DNA of 64,000 nt from Adineta ricciae (GCA_905250025.1 CAJNOJ010000182.1:62001-126000); one strand, 5' to 3'; shown: positions 1 to 10,819, numbered from the stretch's first letter. Numbers and translations: made by a program. Notes: a model not told the origin generated them from the sequence alone.

Positions 1-2240
1 GTTGCAAAGTGATTTCCTTCAAAATCAATTCGCATGCCTTTTTAAAATCCATTCGACCGAAATCTACATAGATTCGACTACCAATGATTAAACCCAGCCA
101 TCCATCAGCACGATAACCTTGTCGAGCAATAATTGGTATCAGATTTCGTTTACATCGAAACGCGTATTCAGCTTCTGCTTGACAATAAACGCTACGTTTG
201 TATGAATCGGACATACACAAAATAACAAATTCAGAGTTTTCAACTGCATCTGCCATGGCTTGCATCGCTAGAATGAGTAGGAACAAAAGTAATGAGAAGA
301 AATCGTTCGAATGTAACTCACCTGGCCCGTAAATATTATCTCGGTCGACCCAAATTTTAAAACCTTGATCTGCTAAGAACTGATGAACTCGATAAACAAG
401 TTCCTTATCAGCATGACAATATGAAATCATAATATCATATTGATAATCAACTTTTTTTGGTTGATCTTCTTTTTTGTCATCAGATTCAGTTATCTTCTTT
501 TTAGTATTCGTTTTCTTTTCTCTTTCGGACTCTAAAATACAAGAAATGAATCTTATTTCGATTCTCATCGATTACCTTTGAAAAGATTCCAAAGAATCTT
601 CTCTGCTGCTTTTCTAATTCCATCGCTTTCATCCTTCTGCATATCTTCAATCGATTTGATTACTTCTTCATCACCACGTAACATTCTTGCTGCCTCTTCA
701 TCGAATGTGATTGAACCGAGCGACTCGAGTACTAATCTTTTCGAACGATCGTTCAACTGTTGACAATGGTTAACCAGTAAATGTAGAGCATTTTGTTTTA
801 AAATCTCACTTTTTATTTGATCGTGTTGAACGAGTGCTGAAGAGAAACAAATATAAACTAACAATCCTACCTTTAAACTTCACTTTACCTTGAATTGCTT
901 CCATAAGCAAGGCAATATTTCTATTAGTAGATTCCTCGTCATTATCCATTACGGAAATCGATTGAATTTTCTTTCGTAACGTATCAAGTATTTTCGTAAG
1001 TAAACGACCGGAAGCTTTCTCCGATGCCTTTATATCATCTTCTTCCAGTGTATAAGATAACATGACATAAGCATGTAAAACAATCGATTCATTGCTCACG
1101 AATGCTAATGAACGAAAGATGGAAGTTATTTTAAGTTGTTTTAGGTAAATTAGAAGGTCGGGTTCGTGAGCGAAGATTGTTAATGTCTGCAGAGCAGAAT
1201 GAATTAGTACTGTTTCGGGATTTGTGGACTTTTTGGAAATTTTTTCAATAAAAGTTAGTTCGGTAAGAATACGAATGATATGATCAATTAGCCATTTAAT
1301 TGGTTGACCGTTGGCATAAGGTGTATAGTATCCTCGGACATGTGTTACTGTTAATAGCAGATGATGAATTGCGTGGATCATCGATGACTTCCATTCTTTA
1401 ATCGATTGTATATGTTTATCTAATAATGATGCGTACCGTGGAATCATTGTCCCTAATAACTGATCGATGATATTCTTAGATTGTAAACCTGACAGAAATA
1501 CCGAAAGTTTAGAAACAAAGATAAAAATGTCAAGTTTTACCTCGATACGAAGTTAAAAATGATGGACACTGAATAAGGAAGAACTTCTGCTCTCTTGTCA
1601 TAGATTTGGCGTATGGTTTCAATTTTTTAAACACTCTTTCATAATTCGATGAAACTAAACAATTCATTGTTGCAATAAACAATCGGTAAAATTCATCTTT
1701 ATCTTCTGCGTTCGAAGGCAGTCGTTCATAATAAACACCAAACATATTCAACAGTCGTGCTAGTTGTTTAAACATTTGTTGATTCTGATGCTTTGAAAGT
1801 AGCTGATCAATGTTGCTCATACATGTCGCTACGGACTCCACAAAAGATGAATCGATTAGCCATGATGTTAACTTACTGACGTCAGGAATAATATTTACAA
1901 GATCTTTGAAAAGCAAGACACCATTTCGAACAAAATCGATCTCTTCTTCGCTTAATTGCATCAACGAATGCCAATCGTCGAGAATATCTCGAAGAAGGTC
2001 GCGACTTGAAATATAAAATTCATGTGACGGAATAGTAACTAAGACTTCTAGAGGAATTTCATTTAATTGTTTGATAATTCTTGTCGTTTTTCTCACATAA
2101 CGGCTCGTCCGTTTGTGTTGTTTATACGGCAATTTTCGCGCAGAGGAATCTAAGAAGTATTTGACATCATCTATGGTCCATTGTCTTTGACAGATTGACT
2201 TTGCTTGTGGAAAATAATCGTAATTATTTGAAGGCAGCAT
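1..2240 (-). CDS. ARM-repeat/TIR-domain protein, 3' end beyond window
   Basis: Five exons in phase: 1541-2240, 889-1488, 576-836, 322-531 and 1-267, with GT-AG introns of 52, 52, 44 and 54 nt. The start is the first ATG, preceded by AT-rich non-coding DNA. About 679 residues are visible. The first ~430 are helical and have no recognised family. Residues ~430-520 look like armadillo repeats (for example RKAAEKILWNLFKG). A Lys-rich linker leads to a TIR domain from about residue 549: YDIMISYCHADKELV, then WVDRDNIYG as the BB-loop region, then YCQAEAEYAF, which carries the Glu expected in NAD-cleaving TIRs. The ARM-TIR order resembles SARM1 without SAM domains. A cytosolic role in NAD+ cleavage or immune/stress signalling is inferred. 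The open frame reaches base 1, so the C-terminus is missing here. Confidence 0.85.
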
Positions 2241-2585
2241 ATTACCACGAAATATTCGTTTATACGAATATATTTTTCTGCTTACGTATGTATTTGAGCA
2301 GAAAATATCATTAACTTACACGTGATGACCTTCGATAACACACTATCAACATTGTATGTACACAACGATCTAATAGGTAAAAAATACATGTCATGAATAA
2401 CAGCAGATGTACATTTTCTTTTCGTTTGGTTACGATTATTACTATTTTTTGCGAAAATGATAATTGTGCGATATTTTCCCCTTCAACGTAAACTGATTCA
2501 TAGAAATATGAGTCAGCACAAGAGATTTGTGGTTAGTTTCTCTCAAGTAGAGGCGGTTTTATTATGATTTTCGAGATAAAACATT
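2241..2585. other. Intergenic DNA
   Basis: AT-rich spacer between two minus-strand genes. It should hold the promoter of the ARM-TIR gene and the 3' end of the next gene. No conserved element seen. Confidence 0.6.
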
Positions 2586-3927
2586 TTATTTTTCTGCTAT
2601 ATTAAGGAGTAAGCCATATGGAACAATGGATGGTCTTATCTCTGTATAATATTCGATTCTATCGTTGGGTATATGTGGACAGATGCGATTATTACCAGCA
2701 CTGACAGTTTCACGTTGCACCGAAAAGGATTTTGGCTTTTGCCGACATTGCAAGACAATCAGAATTTCGTAGGACCGACGAGTTTTTGTCGAGTAGTATT
2801 GAACTCTCTCGCTGTAGTGTTTCAAACTAGAATATGCAATTGTTGGCGACGTATAAATATGATTTTTGCCGGGAATATGTCCCTCGCGAATTCCCAATAT
2901 AGTTCCATCGAGCAACTTATCGCCAGGCAAACAAAACTGACGACTTTTTAGTATTGACAGTGCTGCTATTCGGCTCGTGCCATGAAAGGTAACAATCCAG
3001 TCGTCCCAGATGTTATTTTGTTCTTCGACCACCCGATCCACGTACAGACCAATACGTGCCCAGCCACGAGGAATAACATACTTAGCATTACCTGCCAACA
3101 CAACATCGTCCTCCGACGAATCATAACATACGTCGCAATAGCACTGATCAAAGAATTCATCAAAATAAGACGATCCCCATTCAAGTGAAGCAACAAATTC
3201 CTTGGCTACTTTCATATAAGGACATTTTACTTTGCTTTTTCGTTGAGCATTGGATCCTTTTGTGGATGTCTTGCTCGATCGTACGCTTAGTTCGATATCG
3301 CTTTGCCGATAACTGTTACGGCCTGGTTGTGGCTCTTCAAATATAAAAACATGAAATAATTTTTTTTTTGGATAAATACAAATCAATTATCTATAGCTTT
3401 GGCTTTCTATCCGAGTTTGCTAATCGCCGGATTCACTTACTTCGTAAGTCTACTGGTTTTGCTTTTCGTTTGCAGTAGCAACAGATGGAAATGATTGCGA
3501 TAACGATTATGATAGTACCGCATCCTATTGCAATCACTATTGGCAAATGTTCCTTCAATTCTGTCCATATATTTGTCGGAGATGCTTCTAAAATAATAAA
3601 GTTAGGTGCCATTACGGACTGTGAAATCATATGTTAATATACTTGAGGAAGTTGTTGACTCATAGATTGTTGTTGTCATTGGTTGTGTTACTTCAGGTTC
3701 TAAATGGGATATGACAAATTATGATATAGTGCTAGATGTTGCTAAATAGGAACTTGTCAATCTCTAGGGCAAATAGATGTGGCGTGGAACACCTTACCAA
3801 CAGTTATTGTGTCATCTTGCATTGGTACTGTCTGCTGAATAGGAACGATGGAATTCAGCTGAGTTACATTTAACACAAATGATGTTGTTATTTGTATCAA
3901 ACATAAAACACACACTAGTGTCTTCAT
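2586..3927 (-). CDS. Single-pass membrane protein with NEURL4-like ADP-ribosyltransferase-type domain
   Basis: Four exons join in phase to 360 aa: 3798-3927, 3643-3699, 3441-3587 and 2586-3334 (introns 98, 55 and 106 nt). Exon 1 encodes a signal peptide (MKTLVCVLCLIQITTSF). A short Thr-rich ectodomain follows, then one TM segment around residues 76-98 ending in CCYCKRK. The cytoplasmic part contains a Cys-rich stretch (CYCDVC) and YVIPRGWARIGLYVD, then WIVTFHGTSRIAALSIL, then PGDKLLDGTILGIREGHIPG and IYTSPTIAYSSL. This pattern resembles the ART-fold domain described at the C-terminus of NEURL4-type proteins, where FHGT supplies the NAD-binding His. I see the motifs; the enzymatic activity is inferred. 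The receptor-like layout (signal peptide, TM, intracellular ART domain) is unusual. Confidence 0.75.
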
Positions 3928-4431
3928 TGTTACTTTTAAATCTGTAACGAATGCAAATTATTTATATAATCGATATTCTGACTGAAGGTACATCGAGCGA
4001 ATAACATAGTATGTAGTCGATTCTTCGTGGATACCGTATTATCTTATAAAGTAGTATCACCTTTCTTTCACGCGAAAAACTCTCGAGATGTGGTCGTATC
4101 ATTCGTTTTCTTTATAAGATACAGCCACATGCTTGTTAGCATGATAGATAAGATTTATCATATTTTTTCGTTTTTGTTTTCTCCATAACTTCTATGGATA
4201 TCTAGTTGGAGATTTTTTTTCGGAGAAAAAGCAAGCCAACAAGAGCCAATCGCCATAACAATACCACTGATGGATTTTTATGATAGTACGTGGTTGTTCT
4301 GTTACTGTATTCTATGTAGACTCATAGTTTCTGATTGAGTTTTCTGCATACACTTTTAAGTGTCTTTATTTTGCTATAAAATCTATCTTCAATCTTTATA
4401 TTTAGTTGAATATATATCTTTTCAGTAAATA
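3928..4431. other. Intergenic DNA
   Basis: About 500 bases between two minus-strand genes. AT-rich with T-runs; no ORF, RNA gene or repeat recognised. Confidence 0.6.
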
Positions 4432-5169
4432 TTAAGTCTTTGGTTGACTCTCATAGCTTGCTTCCCGTTGACGAGCACGCAGCATGTCGATTGCTTCCTT
4501 GACCTAAACAGAATGAGACGAAAAATAAGACGTGTTATGTATTCGCTTGGCACAAACTTTCTCCTTTAGAGTAGCGTTGGATTTGATTAAGAGGAGCACA
4601 TATTTTATATCGAATTCCAAAAACATTCCTGTAATTTTTGCTGCTAATTTTGGCTCAATTTGTTGAACAAGCACAAATAACCGTTCACCTAAGATTTGCT
4701 TTTGTTCTAATGGTGTCATACGACAAAGCATTCCTAACGTTAAAAGTTGTGTTCCAGGTACATTGATCGTTCTTAGATCATTTAGTGTGTTCTTAGCTGT
4801 TGCATTGTTTGCTTTCGAAGAAAGTGTAATTAAATGAATTGGCGACAGACTCTTGTCGTGTTCTAAATAAATTGTTGATGATGAGCTCGATAATTCCTCA
4901 CGAAATCGATGCAACTGCGCTGTTAAATGATTTAAACTCATATCTACCATCGAATTTTGACTAACACTATTCTTCATATTGATTAGTAAATTGACAATAT
5001 CATCGTGTCTTTTGTCGAGTAATCGTTGGAAATCACTGCGAGCTTGTTCGGCTGCTAATTGAATTTTACCTATCGAATGTCGTTCCCATTCATTGATAGC
5101 AGTGAAGATTGCATAGTGATCTGATTGAAATGAATCTTGAGCTGAATTATAAGTTGCGTTAGTTGCCAT
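4432..5169 (-). CDS. Small protein with C-terminal MLLE (PABC) domain
   Basis: Two exons, 4558-5169 and 4432-4503, with a 54-nt intron; 227 aa. The start is the first ATG of the frame (MATNATYNSAQ). The N-terminal ~110 residues are helical and may form a coiled coil (ARSDFQRLLDKRHDDIV). Residues ~150-220 form an MLLE domain: LTLGMLCRMTPLEQKQILGE, RLFVLVQQ, KITGMFLEFD, then VKEAIDMLRARQREA. In poly(A)-binding protein and UBR5 this domain binds PAM2 peptides; KITGMFLE matches the signature KITGMLLE. There are no RRM or HECT domains, so this is a stand-alone MLLE protein. It may bind PAM2 partners in mRNA control; that function is inferred. Confidence 0.85.
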
Positions 5170-5711
5170 TCTTTAGTTTGTATGTATCCCACACAGTGTT
5201 CTTTGTTTTTTTTTCTACGAAGGTAAATATCAAGCGCCACGTTGTACTTTTCTCACCGAAAGAGAACAACGATTTACCTGTAATCGTGCGTAGTTTTGCT
5301 TGTCGCTCGATTTGTGCATTTGACAGAACAACATCACATATATAGTGTAGTTTTTTGTTAATGTTAAAATAAAGGAAAAAGTAATTCAGACACGGGTTAT
5401 TATTCGGTGCAGTTTTATGCTTTCTGCGTCGACTTGATACTTGTTTTTTTCAAAGATTAATTCAATTGAAGATTACAAAATCATGTTTGTAAAGTAACAT
5501 AGACAATATCTCAGGAGCCTCTCGGTGTGTCTAATTAATTGTTTGAACCGAGCACAGAAAAGCCTGCGTACACATGTTCTTGATAGTTAAGTGATTATAG
5601 GTACTTCTTTGTCTTTATCGAGTAGAAAAAATTAAGTTTCTGAATAAGTCTGGACATACTTTTCATTCGTTTTAGGTGATCGCCTAATGCCACAAGATGT
5701 GATACTGATTA
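5170..5711. other. Intergenic DNA
   Basis: Spacer upstream of the MLLE gene. A TATATA-rich stretch near 5335-5345 lies about 170 bases upstream of its ATG and could be a core promoter on the minus strand. Nothing else recognised. Confidence 0.4.
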
Positions 5712-5765
5712 TTTATTAGGATAAATGAAGCTGACAGAGATATTATGAAGGAATTCACAATGTAT

Positions 5766-6843
5766 CTATGTAGTAGTAGTATTAGGTTGGGGACGAAATA
5801 AAGTTCCAACAGGTATTATTCTATTGGGCAGCATTCTTCCTAGGAAAATATTCTTTAACTGTGGTGTCATCCATACCGTTCCTACACTCAAGATTGCCAT
5901 CGTTACTTCAACATCGAGCCACATAGTACGATGGAATAATGGTTGCTCAAAGTTAGTGATCAATAAAATGAAGAAGAGAATTAAAGTTGGAAGGCCAAGT
6001 GTGAGTAGTATACCGACACTGACAATTATACGCTGCACTGCTACCAAATCTCGATTTTGTCGCTGTTTCACTATATTTGTCTGACGCGCCGAATGATTTC
6101 GAATGAACAAAGTGATTCGCGTGTAAATCATTAGCAAACAAACTATTGGTATTCCATAAGCATTAGAAGCAGACCACACAGTAGCACGAAAATTGGTAAA
6201 TTCAAAGTAGCAGTAGTAATCGTTTGGTATATAAGTTATACCATGCCATATAACAACTGGAGACATGAAAAGAAAGCCTGCCGCTAACTGAATAGGAGTG
6301 ATGATCAGATAAAACCAATATAGCTGAACTCGCCGGTAATTATGGTAGACAATGCGAAACAGCCGATACAATGCCTAGAAGTAAAGGTATCTATAGAGTC
6401 CTCTCATGAATATACCTATATTTGGAAAAGTAAATATAGAATAGTTGAAAAGTTTCAGAATCTGATTGGTATTGGCGTCTTCGCCAACTACTCACTTGGA
6501 TAATGAAACTGCTATATGTAGCACAGCAAATTGATGCGATAGAATAGCCTTTGAGTATGCATAAAGATCTGTTAGTACTAAAATCGACTCCATACATATC
6601 CCCGATCAATGTTTGCGTGTTGTTTACAATGAGTATTGCCATGAACATCAGTATAAAAAAATAAATATTAGCTGAAAGCATTAAAGTAACTTTCTCTGTA
6701 CGTTTCATTCCACGATGATAATGGTAAGAGTGATATGCTATACCAATAAGTACTATGCAACAAACAATCAAAGCAATTGAACCATGAACAAGAGATATAA
6801 TACTGAGAATATAACCAATTAAACCACGACCATACTCAACCAT
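5766..6843 (-). CDS. Class A-like 7TM receptor, duplicate copy A
   Basis: Exons 6496-6843 and 5766-6374, intron 121 nt, 318 aa. I chose the ATG at 6843 (MVEYGRGLIGY) because TM1 follows at once; the frame stays open up to an ATG at 6981, which would add 46 residues. Seven hydrophobic segments are visible. A Cys before TM3 (NRSLC) and a Cys in the second extracellular loop (NDYYC) could form the usual disulfide. A DRY motif is absent; the TM3 end reads QALYRLFRIVY. This resembles orphan chemosensory-like GPCRs expanded in rotifers; the ligand is unknown. About 89% identical to the copy at 18118-19195. Confidence 0.8.
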
Positions 6844-7158
6844 TCTTGAAATAGGTTTTTTTCGCAATAGTCTAGAACAAAAAAATGAGCTCTTGATCCA
6901 AAAAGATTTGAATATAAGTGTAATATGCAGAGAAACTTTCCCTTTTATCACATAAGAAATACATAATAAATATATAATCATCTACTTTGCCAGGTACTGG
7001 AAAGTAATGTCATATTCTGCTTCGAATTACCTTCTGAAAGCCGCTAGAATAGATTACAATGAGCTTCTTTTTATTACATAAAATCATTTGACGCAGCAGG
7101 TGGTGTATCTTCAAGGATTAAACTGCATCCGCCACACGCCAAAAGTGACATGATTACT
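6844..7158. other. 5' flank of GPCR copy A
   Basis: Upstream DNA of the receptor, conserved in the second copy. An in-frame extension of the GPCR frame runs to 6981 and may be 5' UTR, intron or extra N-terminus. Confidence 0.5.
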
Positions 7159-7342
7159 CCCATCGGCGGGCCAGAGGGGGGGGGGGGGGGGTTAACCCGG
7201 TTTAATAATATGAAANNNNNNNNNNCCAAAAGTGAACGGTTTTCCCCCCGCGGGGGGCGGGGGGGGGGGGGGGGGGCGCATCCGTGATAATCACTGAAAA
7301 AATTTTTATTGTCCCCCCTGAAATTTTTTTGCCGGCCCGCCG
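7159..7342. mobile_element. G-rich inverted-repeat insertion with an assembly gap
   Basis: Absent from the duplicate copy, where the site reads CATGATTACTTCTGATCG. The insert is flanked by the 9-bp direct repeat ATGATTACT (7150-7158 and 7343-7351). It has terminal inverted repeats CATCGGCGGGCC (7161-7172) and GGCCCGCCGATG (7334-7345, overlapping the flank). Inside are long G-runs and 10 Ns at 7216-7225. A small non-autonomous DNA transposon is the best reading; the interior sequence is unreliable. Confidence 0.6.
7216..7225. other. Assembly gap (10 N)
   Basis: Ten Ns within a poly-G/poly-C stretch, most likely a sequencing or gap-filling failure inside the G-rich insertion. Confidence 0.95.
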
Positions 7343-7683
7343 ATGATTACTTCTGATCGATATTACTATCCAAGAAACGACTGCAGAATTAAATTAGAAA
7401 AGTTCTGTTCAACGTCGTTTGTTAATTACTCTGAGAGAGAGAATAAGTTTGATTACTATTAACTTCTCTTCTTAGCTAACTATAAGTCATGAAGTATATT
7501 TGATTATTGGCATGTATTTATTTAAATAATAATTAAAATATAAATTAGTAATAATCTTCGAGCAATAAAAAAATCTTTTTCGCAGTTTTTTTCTATTATG
7601 AAATCAATTATATATAATTCACCAAATTGCAATATTATTTCACATTGTAGCAATAAGAGAAATGATAATGAGTAATTAATATA

Positions 7684-7858
7684 CTATTGTAGCAATAAAG
7701 CTTTTCTTGCTTTCGATGGTCTACTTCTTTTCCTCTTTGTGCCTGCTTCCACAGTTGTCGCTCCTGGTGATGGTTTGCGACATTCCAGCCTGATTAACAT
7801 TCCTATGACATGCTTGCAAACATAATTCTTAAGAAGTGAAGGACAAACGCACATTATT
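7684..7858 (-). pseudogene. 3' exon of a SWIM zinc-finger protein, copy A, broken by a MITE
   Basis: The minus frame ending at the TAG at 7684 reads CVCPSLLKNYVCKHVIGM, then a basic tail with KRKRSRPSKARKALLLQ. C-x-C...C-x-H followed by a basic C-terminus is the SWIM zinc finger typical of MULE-transposase-derived proteins. The frame is cut just upstream of the first Cys by the MITE at 7859-8244; the same exon continues beyond it at about 8253-8310. No N-terminal exons were found. The copy at 19819-20058 lacks the MITE. Confidence 0.65.
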
Positions 7859-8244
7859 CATCAGTGTGAAGCTAGCACGAAGGAGCTAGCACGAACAAAC
7901 GATACGTTAGGTTAAAACGTTTTTACTAAATATGTCCCGTCCATGGAAACTACACCGTTCGACTCAGAATTTAATTCTGCATCGAATGATCGCACTTTTA
8001 TTCACCAGACAAACTTTGGAAAAATTTTTATCTATATCTTTGTTCGTCTCCTTTAGGTCTATTTAAAATCCAGAACGAATTTTTCCAAAGTTTGTCCGGT
8101 GAATAAAAGTAGCACCATTCGATGCAGAATTGAATTCTGAGACGAACGGTGTAGTTTCCACGGACGGGACATATTCAGTAAAAAAGTTTTTAGCTAACAC
8201 ATCGTTTGTTCGTGCTAGGTCCTTCGTGCTAGCTTCACACCGAT
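7859..8244. mobile_element. 386-bp foldback MITE
   Basis: The two halves are long imperfect inverted repeats of about 165-170 bases (GTGTGAAGCTAGCACGAAGG at the left, its complement at the right). The element is flanked by the 8-bp direct repeat ACATTATT (7851-7858 and 8245-8252). The duplicate locus has a single ACATTATT and no insert, so the insertion post-dates the duplication. No transposase frame. An 8-bp target duplication fits hAT-type mobilisation; the superfamily is inferred. Confidence 0.88.
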
Positions 8245-8373
8245 ACATTATTCTTCTCCATTCTTCGAGTGAGGGTGAAAAGTTACTTGTAAAGAGAGAA
8301 TTCGGCCGAATTGGGTGCTATTAAATTTATTGCTCTTTTTCTAAGAGAATACAGCTTATATACACAAAAAAGG

Positions 8374-10713
8374 ATGCTCTGTAAAAAAAAACCGGGTAAT
8401 AACGAACTATTAAGAGTTTCAGCCTGTGTCTGAAACCTTTACGGTTCCATTCAGGTATCAATAAACTGTGAAAAGGTTTTGTACGATTTAAAGAGCCATG
8501 ATGCATTCCAAAATGGTTCCATATATCTCAAAAGGTTCGATCTTACACCAATCATTCTTCTGTGGAACCCATGTGGGCCATGACTGGTTCCATGTGTCAT
8601 AAAAAGGTTTACTCTCACACCAACTTTTAAAATGATCAATCGATTTTTATCCATAAAAAAATAATTTCTAAGGTGCAAAAGTGTATTATCTAATATCATA
8701 GACTTCTAATAATTAACGTTTTAGAAAGATGATTCGAATACGAATTGTCGTAGCACTTTTCTGTGGCTCACTTACCAGCGATATCTGAGGTGATTTTTTT
8801 ATTGGATTATTGACTTATCCAATATTTATATGTTTAGGTGCCCCTATAACTATACTTTTGTTACGTGTGGCTGTACGTTATATCAAAGATAACTGATCTT
8901 ATCTCTTAATCTTAGCATTTGGGACAATCGTCAACTTGCCAAACAGCAAGTTTTACATCTATTTCCTCTTTGTATTGACTTTACCTATTTTGCTCTGCTT
9001 CAAGTAAATAAAAATCTGGTCTTATTTAGTTCATTAACTAATAAATAGTTACAATCAAGTAAGGCTCATCCTTTGTATTCGCTGACCCCCTTCTGAAAGA
9101 CTTTTCCTAATGTTGGACATATTCAGAGACTTCGAAAGAGAAAAATCGCACTTCGATTGCTACTAGTGCTCAACTGAATCATGGCACTATGTCACACACA
9201 CTAGAATGAATAGGATGCAAAAGTCTTTTTAGGCATCAGACCGATTAGCCATTTGTCAGTGGATAATTCTCCAGCACTAACTATGTTGACTGAAAAATTC
9301 ATCGCTCAACAGCTAGTTAGACGGTCACTCACGGCCAACCATTGACCTTTGTCATCTGTTTTTTTCTATTTTCACATCACGCGCATGAAAATTTTCATAA
9401 ATGCTTTGCTAAATCATCCATAGACGAATGATATACAGTAGACTTCTTGAAAAGTTTGAACATTCGCCTGTGTCTTCCAGCGATAAAACGATTCTTTTCT
9501 CTCCTGTCAACAAAATGATACCTTGCCGAATATTTTCATTGAGGAATATTCATTCGTCAAATCCCTTTCGAAGTTATCTGAAGCCTGGTAAGGTTATTCT
9601 AAGCGTACACTTTAGGATTAATATAGCATTTAAACGCCTAGTCGTTCGTCGACCTCCCTCCGGTCGGTCACTCACGGCTAGCCGTTGCCATGCTGTCTCT
9701 CTTATTCCTTTCGTCTTTGATCAACTTCCAAATTGAACGATTGGGTTTTCTTTTATTGTCGCTTCGACAGTCATGATCTTCTATTCATTCGATTACCCAA
9801 AGAAACTAGATAAGAAAGTCTTATTGTATGATTTGCTTCGAAGCGAACATCTTTCACAGCGCTGCATGTGTTCAGAATACTGTTTCTACAGTCCACGCGT
9901 CTGTAGTTACTAAGAACTAAGATGGAATTCCACCGACGGGTATATCGCTTTGTGAACCACTTCTACTAAAATCCCATGAAAAGACATAATGTATGTAGCC
10001 TAAAAAGCAAATGTGATACTAACGTAAGCTCATATCACTTTTTCGGATTTCTCAACTAGAAACATCATTATGTACAATTCATTAGATCTTTTCGTGTAAG
10101 TTCTTGAGCTACTATCTTTGTACACATGACGTCCGTGAATAGCGTTCAGCTCACCATCTTCTACAAAAGATTTTAGAACAGATAAAGAAAAATATCTCCT
10201 TTGTAAAGAGGAAGGAGCAAGCCCAGGCTCAGTGAATAAAACGAAATTCGCCCTCAAATTCGAATTTCCCGACGTCAGAAATCCTTCGGTCTACTCTGAC
10301 AATGGATGTTAATCAGTCGTGGCTAGTTAATGAAAAATTAATAATTAATTAAGCAACAGTAACCTCGGATTCGTGATCCTCGACCTTGATTATCCTACTG
10401 ACAATCATTTTCTAACAACTATCGATGAATTTCATTGATTTTAGATATGCTGATTTCTGATTGGATAGGACAGACAGCCAACTTTAAGCTTTTTAACACA
10501 GCATTTAAACACTGTATAACCCTTTCTTTCAGAAAAGGGAATAAGGATTATAATAACTTTTTGATGTGGAATTCAGATATGGACAAGTCAAGTCGAAAAT
10601 TTTACACATATACGTTGGTGTTTTATACATTTTAGTATGAAATTTAGACTTCAAGTTTGCCAAAAAAATTCAGAATTAAAGACGACAGACTGACTCATAG
10701 AGCCAATTAGCAT
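8374..10713. other. Gene-poor region, left part
   Basis: No supported gene. Short open frames (for example 9428-9736 plus and 10030-10257 minus) lack recognisable domains and splice context. Two related stretches near 9317-9345 and 9668-9690 both contain TCACTCACGGC, probably old repeat debris. Frames near 8835-9000 have hydrophobic stretches broken by stops, possibly gene remnants. Confidence 0.4.
8441..8640. repeat. Degenerate ~72-bp tandem repeat, about 3 units
   Basis: GGTTCC(AT) recurs at 8443, 8515 and 8586, each followed 15-20 bases later by AAAAGGTT and, in the last two units, by a C/T-rich stretch ending in ACACCAA. Spacing is 72 and 71 bases. Units are clearly diverged. Confidence 0.4.
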
Positions 10714-10819
10714 CAGAGATGGAAAGTCAGATATATTTACGACTTGAATCAAGTTAAATCAAAGTAAATCAGGTGACTTGTGACTTGACTTGGAAAAACC
10801 TCTGACTTGCCCATTTCTG
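10714..10819. mobile_element. 106-bp hAT-like MITE
   Basis: It starts CAGAGATGGAAAGTCAGA and ends in the complement of CAGAAATGGGCAAGTCAGA, giving imperfect terminal inverted repeats of about 18 bases. CAGaaATGGGC-type ends are typical of hAT elements. The interior is rich in GACTTG/AAGTC repeats. I could not find a clear 8-bp target duplication. Confidence 0.55.

Larger units (their letters stand above)
5712..8373. repeat. Segmental duplication, left copy
   Basis: From TTTATTAGGATAAATGAAGC to about base 8373 this block matches 18064-20118 in the same orientation. It contains a GPCR gene and the last exon of a SWIM zinc-finger gene. It is longer than the other copy because of two insertions (7159-7342 and 7859-8244, each with a duplicated target site). 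In a non-coding stretch just upstream of the GPCR I counted roughly 8 differences in 180 bases, so the duplication is fairly recent or partly homogenised. Confidence 0.9.

Noticed and set aside
837-888. 34-nt intron ending at 870 in the ARM-TIR gene
   Set aside because: A better donor at 887-888 gives a normal 52-nt intron, and the alternative would break the phase with the next exon.
7175-7280. Poly-G tracts as a regulatory G-quadruplex
   Set aside because: They border the N gap within an insertion and their true sequence is uncertain.
8063-8324. Overlapping 61-64 codon frames on both strands
   Set aside because: They lie inside the foldback MITE and its edge; symmetric frames are expected from an inverted repeat.
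9428-10257. Open frames of 75-102 codons in the gene-poor region
   Set aside because: No domain, no splice context, and no similarity among themselves.
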